Below, piece after piece: positions 18,500 through 27,172 of a DNA stretch of 64,000 nucleotides. Both the position numbers and the translations under genes were made by a program. The first letter of the stretch is position 1. Each line of letters opens with the position of its first letter. The notes under the pieces were generated by a model. That model ran no database searches. It saw only the letters and a program-made list of their open reading frames with translations, and was not told the DNA's origin. Location: NCBI RefSeq assembly GCF_014282005.1, contig NZ_JACFTD010000005.1:62001-126000 (forward strand), given 5' to 3'. Source of the stretch: Sporosarcina sp. BP05. GTDB lineage: Bacteria; Bacillota; Bacilli; Bacillales_A; Planococcaceae.

Positions 18500-18624
18500 A
18501 AGCTCGCTCCTATTCCGTAAACGGGTGAAATACCCATTTAATCCTACTGATAAGTATACATAAAGCACAGAAAGTTGAACTAATAATTATTTAGGGTAAT
18601 GAATTTTAAGTACATACTCAAAAA

Positions 18625-18665
18625 GGAGAGTCCTATCAGTTAATGATCTACTGGTAGGACTCTCC
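18625..18665 (-). terminator. Terminator of ctaB
   Basis: The 16-bp stem GGAGAGTCCTATCAGT/ACTGGTAGGACTCTCC, with one G-T pair and a 9-nt loop, is followed on the minus strand by CTTTTTG. It lies 40 bp past ctaB. Confidence 0.85.
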
Positions 18666-18705
18666 CTTATTGAATTGAAACAAGTTGCTGCATCAATTCG
18701 TAAGT

Positions 18706-19647
18706 TTAACTAAAAACGGGCAAAGTAACAAGAATCATCAGTGTAAACAAGATAGCCACATAATTCACGGAACACATGAACATCAGATGTGCCCATTTCA
18801 TATCATTTTTAGTGAAAAATCCGGCAATAGTTGCAGTCAACCAGCCAAGGTTCATCAAAGTGGCGATAACTACAAATACTGTACCAAGCGACCCTAAAAA
18901 GAATGGTAATGGTAGTAAGCATGCAACATAGATAACCATTTGCCGCTTTGTAAAATTAAATCCGTGAACGACTGGAAGCATCGCCACTTTTGCCAAACTA
19001 TATTCTTCCACTTTCTTCATGGCAATAGCGAACGTATGCGGCATTTGCCAAATGAAGAGGATAAGTGTCAATACGATTGGGACGATATGATAACCTGGTG
19101 CAATTGCAGCCCATCCGATTAAAGGAGTTACAGCACCTGACACACTGCCAATGACTGTGTTCAACGTATAGCGACGTTTTGACCACATTGTGTACAATAT
19201 AACATACGTAAACCATCCAATAAATGCGTAGATAGCCGCTTCAATTGTTGTAAAAGCTAGAAGTACTAAACCTCCTAGAGATAATGCGATTCCTAATCTA
19301 AAGACAAATTTAAGAGAAAAGTTCCCAGTAACTGTAGGACGGTTTTTGGTACGCTCCATTACTGTATCGATATCGACGTCGTACCAATTATTCAGAATAA
19401 GTGCCCCAGCCATAACGAGTGTACTGCCTGAAATCGTTAATAAAAACACATCCCAGTTTGCTAAAAAAGTTCCATTCGTAAAATAGAGCGCTAACCAAAA
19501 TCCTGTTAGGACGGGTAGCACATTAGAGATTAAGACTATCGCCTTAAATAGAGATTTAAGATCAGCGAATAGTGTGGTGATATTTTGTTCTTTCGAAACC
19601 GTTTTTTCATCAACCTTCTCCCAAGAAGGATCCATTACTTTAGTCAT
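18706..19647 (-). CDS. ctaB: Protoheme IX farnesyltransferase (heme O synthase)
   Basis: A 313-residue integral membrane prenyltransferase of the UbiA superfamily that adds a farnesyl group to heme b to make heme O for terminal oxidases. The first Asp-rich site is NNWYDVDIDTVMERTKNRP. Multiple membrane helices follow, and the family stretch FIWQMPHTFAIAMKK is in the second half. The start at 19647 follows GAGGAGAGACGAATTT. A longer frame to 19686 has no ribosome binding site. The usual neighbours (ctaA, ctaC-F) are absent, so this is a stand-alone copy, possibly a second one in the genome. Confidence 0.94.
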   Translation of the reverse strand: MTKVMDPSWEKVDEKTVSKEQNITTLFADLKSLFKAIVLISNVLPVLTGFWLALYFTNGTFLANWDVFLLTISGSTLVMAGALILNNWYDVDIDTVMERTKNRPTVTGNFSLKFVFRLGIALSLGGLVLLAFTTIEAAIYAFIGWFTYVILYTMWSKRRYTLNTVIGSVSGAVTPLIGWAAIAPGYHIVPIVLTLILFIWQMPHTFAIAMKKVEEYSLAKVAMLPVVHGFNFTKRQMVIYVACLLPLPFFLGSLGTVFVVIATLMNLGWLTATIAGFFTKNDMKWAHLMFMCSVNYVAILFTLMILVTLPVFS

Positions 19648-19799
19648 AAATTCGTCTCTCCTCAAAAAAGCCAGGTGCTTTTCCAATTTGGTGGATTCGC
19701 ATTTCGTTCAGTTACTGGCATACTTAACTCCATTTTACTCTTAGTCTTCAAGTAAGACAAAGGAAAGCTTTGTGACATTTTCAAAACTGCAAGAAAAAA

Positions 19800-19832
19800 G
19801 GATTGGAAACATCATACTGATGTTTCCAATCC
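19800..19832 (-). terminator. Terminator after ssuA copy 2
   Basis: The 15-bp perfect stem GGATTGGAAACATCA with a 3-nt loop is followed on the minus strand by T7. It shares its GAAACATCA core with the hairpin after the first copy. Confidence 0.9.
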
Positions 19833-19854
19833 TCCTAAATTATGAAGCATTTCA

Positions 19855-20859
19855 TTATTTTCCTGCTATTGACTTCAACTGATCCAATTGAATTAAGCCT
19901 TCAATGTCGCTGCTAGGGATATATCCTGCTTCCTTACTAATATCAGCCATTTCCTGAATAACTTCTTCATTGACAGAAGTAGTTACTTTTAGACGCTTAA
20001 ATGCGACCTGGAGTTCATCTTTGTCAATCTCTTTTCCAGTTAATTCTTTGATGTGTTTAATAAAAAGAATTTGACTTTCTTCAGGATTTTGCACAATAAA
20101 CTCAACTGCTTTTACATGACCTGTTAAGTAGGCATTCACCAATTTTTCATCTTCCATAAACATCTTACTTGCTGCGACTACGGTATTGGTCGATTCCTTC
20201 CCCCATGCGAATGATTCCCAGTCCAATAACAACTTACCATTCGTCTGTGTTTCCAGAATATAGCCCCACGGTTCCGGTATTGCTGCAGCATCTAGGGACT
20301 TTTGAATAAATAGCGTTGCTGTATCAGCTGGTGCCACGACAAACATTTCTACTGTCCCTCCATTTGCTGCAGGTTTAAGACCAACATCTTTTAGCGCTTT
20401 ACGCAACATAATGTCTTGAGTACCCCCAATTCCCGGTATCGCAACTTTCTTCCCGTCCAAATCAGCAAGCTGCTTAATGGCACTATGCTCACTTGCAACT
20501 AGGACTGCTCCGCCATTTACAGCACCTGATATTATATGGTAGTTTGGTTCTTTTACGTAAAAATTCAGTACAGGACCTGGGCCAACTGTTCCCACATCAA
20601 TGGATTTAGTGGCCATCGCTTCCATGAACAGGCCCCCGTTACTGAGGGCCTTTTTGTTGATTTTAATATCTTTTTCAAACGCTTCAGTGAAATAACCTTT
20701 CTCCAGCGCAACGATTGTAGCGATATGTGTTAAGTTTGGGAAATAACCAATGTTCACCACTTTACCGCCTTTTTCTTCTTTTTCTGCTATAGCGCATGCA
20801 GAACAAGTACTCAATACAACTAAGGAAATAATCGCAAGTACGAAAAATTTACGTTTCAT
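19855..20859 (-). CDS. Aliphatic sulfonate/nitrate/taurine-type substrate-binding lipoprotein (copy 2)
   Basis: A 334-residue SsuA/TauA/NrtA-type solute-binding protein. It has a signal peptide with a poorer lipobox than its twin (TCSAC against IVAGC), then VNIGYFPNLTHIATIVALEK, GTVGPGPVLNFYV and GGTQDIMLRKALKDVG. The start at 20859 follows GGAGAGAAAAGG. It is by eye well over 80 percent identical to the copy just upstream and has the same length. Differences cluster in the signal peptide and in a few likely binding-cleft positions (PGIGG against PVIGS, IPEPWG against TQEPWG), so its ligand range may differ. It is the last gene of the ssu operon. Confidence 0.88.
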   Translation of the reverse strand: MKRKFFVLAIISLVVLSTCSACAIAEKEEKGGKVVNIGYFPNLTHIATIVALEKGYFTEAFEKDIKINKKALSNGGLFMEAMATKSIDVGTVGPGPVLNFYVKEPNYHIISGAVNGGAVLVASEHSAIKQLADLDGKKVAIPGIGGTQDIMLRKALKDVGLKPAANGGTVEMFVVAPADTATLFIQKSLDAAAIPEPWGYILETQTNGKLLLDWESFAWGKESTNTVVAASKMFMEDEKLVNAYLTGHVKAVEFIVQNPEESQILFIKHIKELTGKEIDKDELQVAFKRLKVTTSVNEEVIQEMADISKEAGYIPSSDIEGLIQLDQLKSIAGK

Positions 20860-20913
20860 CCTTTTCTCTCCCCATCTGTATCTATAAATAACCACTTAAC
20901 GCACGCCATGAAA

Positions 20914-20941
20914 TTAGAAACATCAAAATGATGTTTCTAAA
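20914..20941 (-). terminator. Hairpin between the two ssuA copies
   Basis: TTAGAAACATCA-AAA-TGATGTTTCTAA on the minus strand, right after the first copy. It is a shorter relative of the hairpin after the second copy and has no good T-run, so it may be a leaky terminator or an mRNA stabiliser. Confidence 0.6.
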
Positions 20942-20971
20942 CCTACTAAATCAGTAGCGCTTTACGTTTTA

Positions 20972-21976
20972 TTATTTTGCTTCTATTGACTTCAACTGTT
21001 CCAATTGAATTAAGCCATCAATATCATTACTAGTGACATACCCTGCTTCCTTACTGATATCAGCCATCTCCTGAATCACTTCTTCATTGACGGATGTTGT
21101 TACTTTCAGACGCTTAAACGCGGCTTCGAGTTCAGTTTTGTCAATCTCTTTTCCTGTTAGTTCTTTGATATGCTTACTAACAAGATTTTGACTTTCTTCA
21201 GGATTCTGTTCAATAAACGCTACTGCTTTTACATGGGCTGTTAGATAAGCATTTACAAGTTCTTCATCTTCCAAAAACTTCTTACTTGCTGCAACCACTG
21301 TATTCGTCGATTCTTTCCCCCAAGCGAATGATTCCCAGTCTAACAACAATTGACCGTTCGCCTGTGTTTCCAAAATATAACCCCATGGTTCTTGTGTTGC
21401 TGCAGCATCCACTGATTTTTGGACAAAGAGCGTTGCTGTATCAGCTGGTGCTGCGGCAAACATTTCGACTGTGCCGCCATTTGACGTCGGCTTCAGACCA
21501 ACATCTTTCAGTGCCTTACGCAACATGACGTCTTGGGTACTTCCGATTACAGGAATCGCAACTTTCTTCCCGTCTAAATCTGCAAGTTCTTTAATATTAC
21601 TATGTTCACTTGCAACCAGTACTGCTCCCCCGTTTACAGCACCTGAAATTATATGGTAGCTGGGATCTTTTACGTAGAAGTTCAGTAATGGACCAGGCCC
21701 TACTGTTCCCACATCAATTGATTTAGTCACCATTGCCTCCATAAACAAGCCACCGTTACTGACGGTTTTTGTGTTGATTTTTATATCTTCTCCAAACGCT
21801 TCAGTGAAATAACCTTTCTCTAGCGCAACGATTGTAGCGATATGTGTTAAATTCGGGAAATAACCAATGTTCACTTCTTTACTGTCTTGTGCTCCTTTTT
21901 CTGTATTTCCACAGCCAGCAACAATTGCCAATACAGCTAAAGAAATTAGCCCAAGTAAGAACAAATTACGTTTCAT
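20972..21976 (-). CDS. ssuA: Aliphatic sulfonate/nitrate/taurine-type substrate-binding lipoprotein (copy 1)
   Basis: A 334-residue extracellular lipoprotein (lipobox AIVAGC) of the SsuA/TauA/NrtA family. It captures a small oxyanion-bearing ligand and delivers it to the SsuBC-like permease encoded directly upstream. The family stretch VNIGYFPNLTHIATIVALEK is present, as are GTVGPGPLLNFYV and NGGAVLVASEHS. The start at 21976 follows GGGGAGAGAACGG. It begins 36 nt after ssuC ends. Because it sits in a cysteine/sulfite reductase cluster, an organosulfonate or taurine ligand is likely; nitrate or riboflavin-type ligands are less likely. Confidence 0.88.
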   Translation of the reverse strand: MKRNLFLLGLISLAVLAIVAGCGNTEKGAQDSKEVNIGYFPNLTHIATIVALEKGYFTEAFGEDIKINTKTVSNGGLFMEAMVTKSIDVGTVGPGPLLNFYVKDPSYHIISGAVNGGAVLVASEHSNIKELADLDGKKVAIPVIGSTQDVMLRKALKDVGLKPTSNGGTVEMFAAAPADTATLFVQKSVDAAATQEPWGYILETQANGQLLLDWESFAWGKESTNTVVAASKKFLEDEELVNAYLTAHVKAVAFIEQNPEESQNLVSKHIKELTGKEIDKTELEAAFKRLKVTTSVNEEVIQEMADISKEAGYVTSNDIDGLIQLEQLKSIEAK

Positions 21977-22012
21977 TCCGTTCTCTCCCCATCTGTCATT
22001 ATTTATCATTAC

Positions 22013-22765
22013 TTAACTGATTCCCCATTTTTTCTGCACACTGCGCTCCAGTCGTAAAAAGACCAGATTATCCATAATTGTACCGATAACACCAATGATG
22101 ATCATTACCGAGATAACCAAATCCATTTGTCCAAGTGATCTGCCCATTTCCAAGAGATATCCAAGCCCACCACCGCCACCAAGAAGTTCCCCTGCCATTA
22201 ACGCGCGCCAGGAAAATGCCCAGGCGATACGTAATCCGGCTATGAGCTGTGGGACAGATGCTGGCATTATAACTGTTCGTAAAAAGTGAAAACCGCTAGA
22301 CCCTAATGTTTTAGCAACTTGTTGATAAAGCCTTGGCACAGTTTTAAAACCACTCGTCGCATTGATTGTCATTGTCCATGTGGCGCCGATTGTGACAATA
22401 AATAGAATGGAAAAATCGTTCAAACCGAACCATATGATTGCAAGTGGGAACCAGACAATACTCGGAATCGATTGCAATGCTGTGACAAGAAATCCAAGTG
22501 TGTCTTCCACTAACTTAGAACGCCATATAAGATAGCCTAAAAAGAGACCGAGGACTGTCGCAATTGTAAACCCTATTAATAGACGACTCATGCTCGTTAG
22601 GATTGCAGTCATTATTTGCCCACTTACAATACCTGTGTAAAGTGTATGCAATACTTGGCTGAGACTTGGAAACATGAAATCGGGCAAGCTTGATAATCTA
22701 GATGTGACTTCCCATATCGCCGCTAGAATCCCGATGAAGAGGGTTCGTCTTAAAAATGTAGTCAT
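22013..22765 (-). CDS. ssuC: ABC transporter permease, sulfonate/taurine type
   Basis: A 250-residue inner-membrane permease of the SsuC/TauC family with about six helices. The cytoplasmic EAA loop is near RTVIMPASVPQLIAGLRIAWAF. It should form the membrane pore for the SsuA-type receptors. Its ATG at 22765 lies inside the 3' end of ssuB in another frame, a 68-bp overlap, and its ribosome binding site AGGAGG falls in ssuB codons. This suggests tight translational coupling. Confidence 0.9.
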   Translation of the reverse strand: MTTFLRRTLFIGILAAIWEVTSRLSSLPDFMFPSLSQVLHTLYTGIVSGQIMTAILTSMSRLLIGFTIATVLGLFLGYLIWRSKLVEDTLGFLVTALQSIPSIVWFPLAIIWFGLNDFSILFIVTIGATWTMTINATSGFKTVPRLYQQVAKTLGSSGFHFLRTVIMPASVPQLIAGLRIAWAFSWRALMAGELLGGGGGLGYLLEMGRSLGQMDLVISVMIIIGVIGTIMDNLVFLRLERSVQKKWGIS

Positions 22766-23540
22766 CCCCCATTTCCTCCTTTAACACTTTCTCAATTTCA
22801 CCTTGCAGTGATGCCAATATCTGTTTTTCCAAATGAAACGTTACATCGTTTGGCATAATACCATCTTTCATTGTCGTTGAAGAATGAATCTCTTTGATTC
22901 TTCCAGGGCGTGTTTCAAAAACGACAATCTTTTCGGATAAAAGGACTGCTTCCCGAATGTTATGCGTAACGAAAAAGATTGTCACCTTAGTTTTTTGCCA
23001 TATTTCAAGCAGCTCATTATGTAACACCATTCTGGTTTGCTCATCCAGTGCCGCAAACGGCTCATCCATGAGTAAAATTGCGGGTTCCATAACAAGTGCG
23101 CGTGCGATAGCAACACGTTGTTTCATACCTCCGGACAGCTGATGCGGATAGGAGTCAATAAAGTTGCTTAAATGAACCATTTTCAACATTTCTCTCGCTT
23201 TGTCCTCTGCCTGTTTTTTGGGCAAACCCTTTAAACGTAAGCCATATGTGACATTATCAAGAACCGTTAACCACGGAAACAATCCATCCTGCTGGAAAAC
23301 GACGACACGATCTGGTCCAGGATCCGTCACTACTTTACCAGCAATCCGAATTTCCCCTTGATCAGCCTTCTCAAGACCAGCAATCAGATAGAGCAATGTC
23401 GACTTCCCGCAACCGGAAGGACCGACAATCGAAACAAACTGTCCTTTTTCCACGTCTAACGAGATATTATCCAGCACTTTGACATGCCCTTTTTCTTTAT
23501 GTGGAAAACTTTTGGCAATGCCATCTATTGTTAAATACAT
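22698..23540 (-). CDS. ssuB: ABC transporter ATP-binding protein, sulfonate/taurine type
   Basis: A 280-residue ATPase of the SsuB/TauB/NrtD group. Walker A is GPSGCGKSTLL, the Q-loop is VVFQQDGLFPW, the signature is LSGGMKQRVAIARAL and Walker B is AILLMDEPFAALDE, with H-loop FVTHNI. It is about 25 residues longer than typical SsuB. The extra C-terminal tail (LKEEMGDDYIFK onward) is exactly the part that overlaps ssuC. It is the first ssu gene, 98 nt after cysK. The start at 23540 follows GAGAGGGGTATTTGA. Confidence 0.92.
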   Translation of the reverse strand: MYLTIDGIAKSFPHKEKGHVKVLDNISLDVEKGQFVSIVGPSGCGKSTLLYLIAGLEKADQGEIRIAGKVVTDPGPDRVVVFQQDGLFPWLTVLDNVTYGLRLKGLPKKQAEDKAREMLKMVHLSNFIDSYPHQLSGGMKQRVAIARALVMEPAILLMDEPFAALDEQTRMVLHNELLEIWQKTKVTIFFVTHNIREAVLLSEKIVVFETRPGRIKEIHSSTTMKDGIMPNDVTFHLEKQILASLQGEIEKVLKEEMGDDYIFKTNPLHRDSSGDMGSHI

Positions 23541-23638
23541 TCAAATACCCCTCTCCTGAAATTTTCCACAAGTAATTCTATAAAGGTTGAGATAAAGAAC
23601 TCCACTGAATTCGCTGCTGCGCTAAGTTTATAGAGTTA

Positions 23639-24568
23639 TTAAAATTCGAACAAATCGCTTGATAAATAGCGTTCACCAGAATCAGGTGCAATACAGACGA
23701 CCGTATCATTCGGAGTCAATCGCCTAGCAACGGCTAACGCGGCATATATGGCTGCGCCTCCTGAAGGGCCAAGGAGAATCCCTTCATTCGCCGCTACAGC
23801 ACGTACTGTCTCGTAAGCTTCATCATCTTGTATCATAAAGATTTCATCGTAGACGTTCGTATTCAAAACGGAAGGAATAAAACCTGGACTCGTTCCGACA
23901 AGCTTATGCTTTCCTGGCTTTCCTCCCGATAGCACAGGTGATCCGGCGGGCTCAACAACATGAACTGAGATTCTATCATTAAGTTCTTTAAGTGCATCCC
24001 CGGTACCCGTTACCGTCCCTCCCGTTCCTGACGTACAAACGAATGCATTAAGCGTTCTTCCAATTGACTTCATCGCTTCGCTAATTTCAACAGCCGTTGT
24101 TGTCCGATGAATATCAGGATTTGCGGCGTTTTCAAATTGCATGGGGATAAAACTGCCTACAATTTGTGCTGCTAATTCATTCGCTTTTGCAATCGCACCT
24201 GGCATTCTTTCTTCACTTGGTGTCAGAACGACTTTAGCACCGTATGCTTTCATTAAATTAATGCGTTCAATCGTTGCGTTATCCGGCATGACGAAAATTG
24301 AACTATAACCTCTTGCTGCGGCATTCATTGCCAAACCAATGCCAGTATTACCTGATGTAGGTTCAATAATCGTTGCCCCCGCCACCAATTCCCCACTTTT
24401 TTCTGCTTCTACAATCATATTGTAAGCCGCTCGGTCTTTTACGCTCCCGCTTGGATTAAAATATTCAAGTTTCACATAGACAGCTGCCCCTTGTGGATCT
24501 GGCAGTCTATTTAATCTTACAAGCGGCGTATTTCCAATCAATTCAGCTATATTACTTACGACTCGCAT
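23639..24568 (-). CDS. cysK: Cysteine synthase (O-acetylserine sulfhydrylase)
   Basis: A 309-residue PLP enzyme that joins sulfide to O-acetylserine to form cysteine. The PLP lysine is K44 in NPSGSVKDRAAYN, the substrate loop is PTSGNTGIG (70-78) and the phosphate loop is GTGGTVTGTG. I start at the ATG at 24568, nine nt after G6. An ATG at 24577 would overlap that ribosome binding site. It follows the sirC-like gene by 23 nt, so sulfide from CysJI can be fixed by a co-transcribed enzyme. Residues are closer to CysK than to CysM or CBS, but exact subtype is not certain. Confidence 0.95.
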   Translation of the reverse strand: MRVVSNIAELIGNTPLVRLNRLPDPQGAAVYVKLEYFNPSGSVKDRAAYNMIVEAEKSGELVAGATIIEPTSGNTGIGLAMNAAARGYSSIFVMPDNATIERINLMKAYGAKVVLTPSEERMPGAIAKANELAAQIVGSFIPMQFENAANPDIHRTTTAVEISEAMKSIGRTLNAFVCTSGTGGTVTGTGDALKELNDRISVHVVEPAGSPVLSGGKPGKHKLVGTSPGFIPSVLNTNVYDEIFMIQDDEAYETVRAVAANEGILLGPSGGAAIYAALAVARRLTPNDTVVCIAPDSGERYLSSDLFEF

Positions 24569-24591
24569 ATCTGTCATCCCCCCAATTGCAG

Positions 24592-25215
24592 TCAGGATTT
24601 GTCTTGGTATCCGCCAATCAATTCTAAAAAAGCATGTTGCATGTTGATAGATTGCCTGTACGTGTCACTGGTGATTGTTTTAAGTAATTTGGTTTTTATT
24701 GTTTGATCTAACATAGAGTGTTTCACTTTTTCTCTCGACAGTGTTAGAAATTCAAGATAATCACCATAAGAATCGTCGTAAATTTCGGAAAGTTCATCAC
24801 GTATGCTTGTAGCTAGTGTCGGGCTCGCTCCTCCAGTTGCAATACTTATCGTTAAGTCCCCTCTGGTCAACTTTGCAGGGACATGAAAAGTGCTTAACTC
24901 CGGATTATCAACGATATTGACCAGTTGATCCTTGCCAGCAGATGATGCAACGAATGTATTCACCATCTCATTATTTGTTGCTGCAATAATAACCAATGCG
25001 GAATCAAGATCATTCGGTTCGAACAATTTAGCTTTCCAATCAATCTTATTCTCGATAAAGAGTTGTTCTATTTTCGAATGAATCACTGGACTAATCACAG
25101 TTACATAAGCACCTGCCTGTAGCAAGCCGCCAATTTTTCTGTAGGCGATCAGACCACCACCAACTACTACTACAGCTTTGTCTTCGACGTTCAACATAAT
25201 TGGGTATGATTTCAT
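24592..25215 (-). CDS. sirC: Precorrin-2 dehydrogenase (siroheme synthesis)
   Basis: 207 residues of the Met8/SirC/YlnF family. It oxidises precorrin-2 to sirohydrochlorin with NAD. The N-terminal Rossmann loop is VVVGGGLIAYRK (about residues 15-26), followed by family stretches such as IIAATNNEMVN and IATGGASPTLA. It supplies siroheme for CysI together with the methyltransferase and ferrochelatase genes about 5 kb upstream. The start at 25215 has AGGTG 10 nt upstream. A longer frame to 25260 lacks one. It is somewhat longer than B. subtilis YlnF because of an additional C-terminal helical tail. Confidence 0.9.
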   Translation of the reverse strand: MKSYPIMLNVEDKAVVVVGGGLIAYRKIGGLLQAGAYVTVISPVIHSKIEQLFIENKIDWKAKLFEPNDLDSALVIIAATNNEMVNTFVASSAGKDQLVNIVDNPELSTFHVPAKLTRGDLTISIATGGASPTLATSIRDELSEIYDDSYGDYLEFLTLSREKVKHSMLDQTIKTKLLKTITSDTYRQSINMQHAFLELIGGYQDKS

Positions 25216-25317
25216 TGTTTTATTCACCTGCCGCTGTTTAGTTATTCTGAAAAAGACCATAAAATTAGCGGTCCTTCTTAGCTTTTTTAAAAGATAAGAA
25301 AGTATAAGTTTTTCACT

Positions 25318-25420
25318 TGGAGCAGTGTCTAGACTCCAGCGCCTAGCCCCTCGAGTCGCTTCAGTCCTTAAGGTAAAGGCAAAGAGCGCCTTTAACTTTA
25401 AGGCCCTCCAGCGCTTTTCT
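25318..25420. repeat. GC-rich intergenic element with hairpin (probable dispersed repeat)
   Basis: A 100-bp block between cysI and sirC, much richer in GC than its surroundings, contains CTCCAGCGCCTAGCCCCTCG and ends CCAGCGCTTTTCTT. Its inner part folds (CCTTAAGGTAAAGGC against GCCTTTAACTTTAAGG). From memory, similar CTCCAGCGCCTAG blocks recur between genes in many Bacillaceae genomes, so this is probably one copy of a dispersed repeat. I see no second full copy here. Confidence 0.5.
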
Positions 25421-25422
25421 TA

Positions 25423-27147
25423 TTAATCGTGAAAGTCCAATCCAGATTGAACAGCTTTTACATGTCCTGCACGGATAACAAAATCACCGAAATGCTCACC
25501 TTCATGTCTTTCCTTTGCATATTGGAAAAATAGTGGTTTAAGCAGGTCTAGAATTTCTTCTTCTCCAATGTTTTCTCGGTACAATTTGTTCAGCCGATCT
25601 CCGACAAAGCCAGCACCTAGATACATATTGTATTTTCCGGGGGCTTTACCGATAAAGGCAATTTCCCCCAAAGATGGACGAGAGCAACCATTCGGGCAAC
25701 CTGAAATACGTATGATAATCTCTTTTTCACGCAATCCCGCTTCATCCAAAATCAGTTCCATCTTATCTAGTAGGGAGGGCAGATAACGTTCAGCTTCAGC
25801 CATTGCTAGCCCGCAAGTTGGAAAAGCAACACAAGCCATTGAACTCCGACGCAATGCGGAATGATGCTGCCCATCAGTCAATCCATGCTGTTCTATCAGT
25901 TCGACAATTTGGTTCTTATTTTGACTCGTAACATTGCTGATAATTAGGTTTTGGTTTGGGCTAAGGCGGAAATCTCCTGTGTGAATCTTGGCAATTTCGC
26001 GCAACCCTGTCATCATTGGATAATCATCCAAGTCTTGGATTCGACCGTTTTGGATAAAGAGCGTGAAATGCCAATTGCCATCGCTTCCTTCTACCCAACC
26101 ATAACGATCACCATTATGTTCAAAAAAGTAATCACGCGCGGTTCCAAGTTCCCAGCCTAATCGCTCATTGAGTTCTTTGGTGACCCAATCAAGTCCACGA
26201 GCATCAATTGTGTATTTAAAACGTGCATACTTTCGAACAGAACGATTTCCGTAATCACGTTGAATCGTAATGATTTTTTCGGCTACTTCGATAATCTGAT
26301 CTGATGTACAGAATCCAATCACTCGTGCCAACTGAGGATAGGTGTCTGTATCCCCATGTGTCATCCCCATGCCGCCCCCGACTGCAATGTTGAATCCTAC
26401 TAATTTACCTTCTTCTAAAATGGCAATTAGACCAAGATCCTGCGAAAAGACGTCAACATCATTATTAGGAGGAACTGCCACACCAATTTTAAATTTCCTT
26501 GGTAAATAGAGTGCGCCATACAATGGTTCGATTTCTTCCTCTGTTTCTTGACTGTCGATTACTTTTTCACCATCGAGCCAGATTTCATGGTACGCATTGG
26601 TCCGAGGTGAAAGATAATCACTGAGTTTCTGAGCCCAGCCATAAACCTCAGCATGAATATCCGATTGGTAAGGGTTTGGGTTACACATCACATTCCGGTT
26701 CACATCACCACAAGCCGCTAGTGTATCCATCAACGCCGCGTTAATTTCCTGAATATTTTCCTTCATATTCCACTTTAAAATCCCATGCATTTGGAATGAC
26801 TGGCGGGTTGTCAATTTCAACGTTCCATTGCCAAATTTATTAGCAACATGGTCCATCATCAGCCATTGTGCTGAAGTTGCAACGCCGCCCGGAGCACGAA
26901 CTCGAACCATGAACTGGTATGCCGGTTCTAATTTTTGGCGTTGTCGTTCATTACGTAAATCCCGATCATCTTGCAAATAGCTGCCATGGAATTTCATCAA
27001 TCGATTATCGTCGTCGGGTATCCCCGAACTGATTGGATATTCAAGCGTCTCCACAAGCGATCCTCGTAAATAATTACTCTCACTCTTAATCCTCTCAACA
27101 TCACTTGGTGTTCCTGATTGTGGCGGTAGAATTATTTTTTTCGTCAT
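25423..27147 (-). CDS. cysI: Sulfite reductase (NADPH) hemoprotein beta-component
   Basis: A 574-residue siroheme/Fe4S4 enzyme subunit that reduces sulfite to sulfide with six electrons from CysJ. The cluster and siroheme ligands are visible as CVAFPTC (about residues 438-444) and SGCPNGC (about 481-488). The two ferredoxin-like repeats and the substrate-site arginine stretch ([14 protein letters not shown]) are also present. The start at 27147 follows GAGAGGAGCTAGTTAA. It lies 25 nt after cysJ. The length matches Bacillus CysI. Confidence 0.97.
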   Translation of the reverse strand: MTKKIILPPQSGTPSDVERIKSESNYLRGSLVETLEYPISSGIPDDDNRLMKFHGSYLQDDRDLRNERQRQKLEPAYQFMVRVRAPGGVATSAQWLMMDHVANKFGNGTLKLTTRQSFQMHGILKWNMKENIQEINAALMDTLAACGDVNRNVMCNPNPYQSDIHAEVYGWAQKLSDYLSPRTNAYHEIWLDGEKVIDSQETEEEIEPLYGALYLPRKFKIGVAVPPNNDVDVFSQDLGLIAILEEGKLVGFNIAVGGGMGMTHGDTDTYPQLARVIGFCTSDQIIEVAEKIITIQRDYGNRSVRKYARFKYTIDARGLDWVTKELNERLGWELGTARDYFFEHNGDRYGWVEGSDGNWHFTLFIQNGRIQDLDDYPMMTGLREIAKIHTGDFRLSPNQNLIISNVTSQNKNQIVELIEQHGLTDGQHHSALRRSSMACVAFPTCGLAMAEAERYLPSLLDKMELILDEAGLREKEIIIRISGCPNGCSRPSLGEIAFIGKAPGKYNMYLGAGFVGDRLNKLYRENIGEEEILDLLKPLFFQYAKERHEGEHFGDFVIRAGHVKAVQSGLDFHD

Positions 27148-27172
27148 TTAACTAGCTCCTCTCACAGTTGTT

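Noticed and set aside
19855..21976. CRISPR or phage-type repeat as the cause of the repeated sequence
   Set aside because: The repeat is two full-length coding genes with matching frames, so it is a gene duplication.
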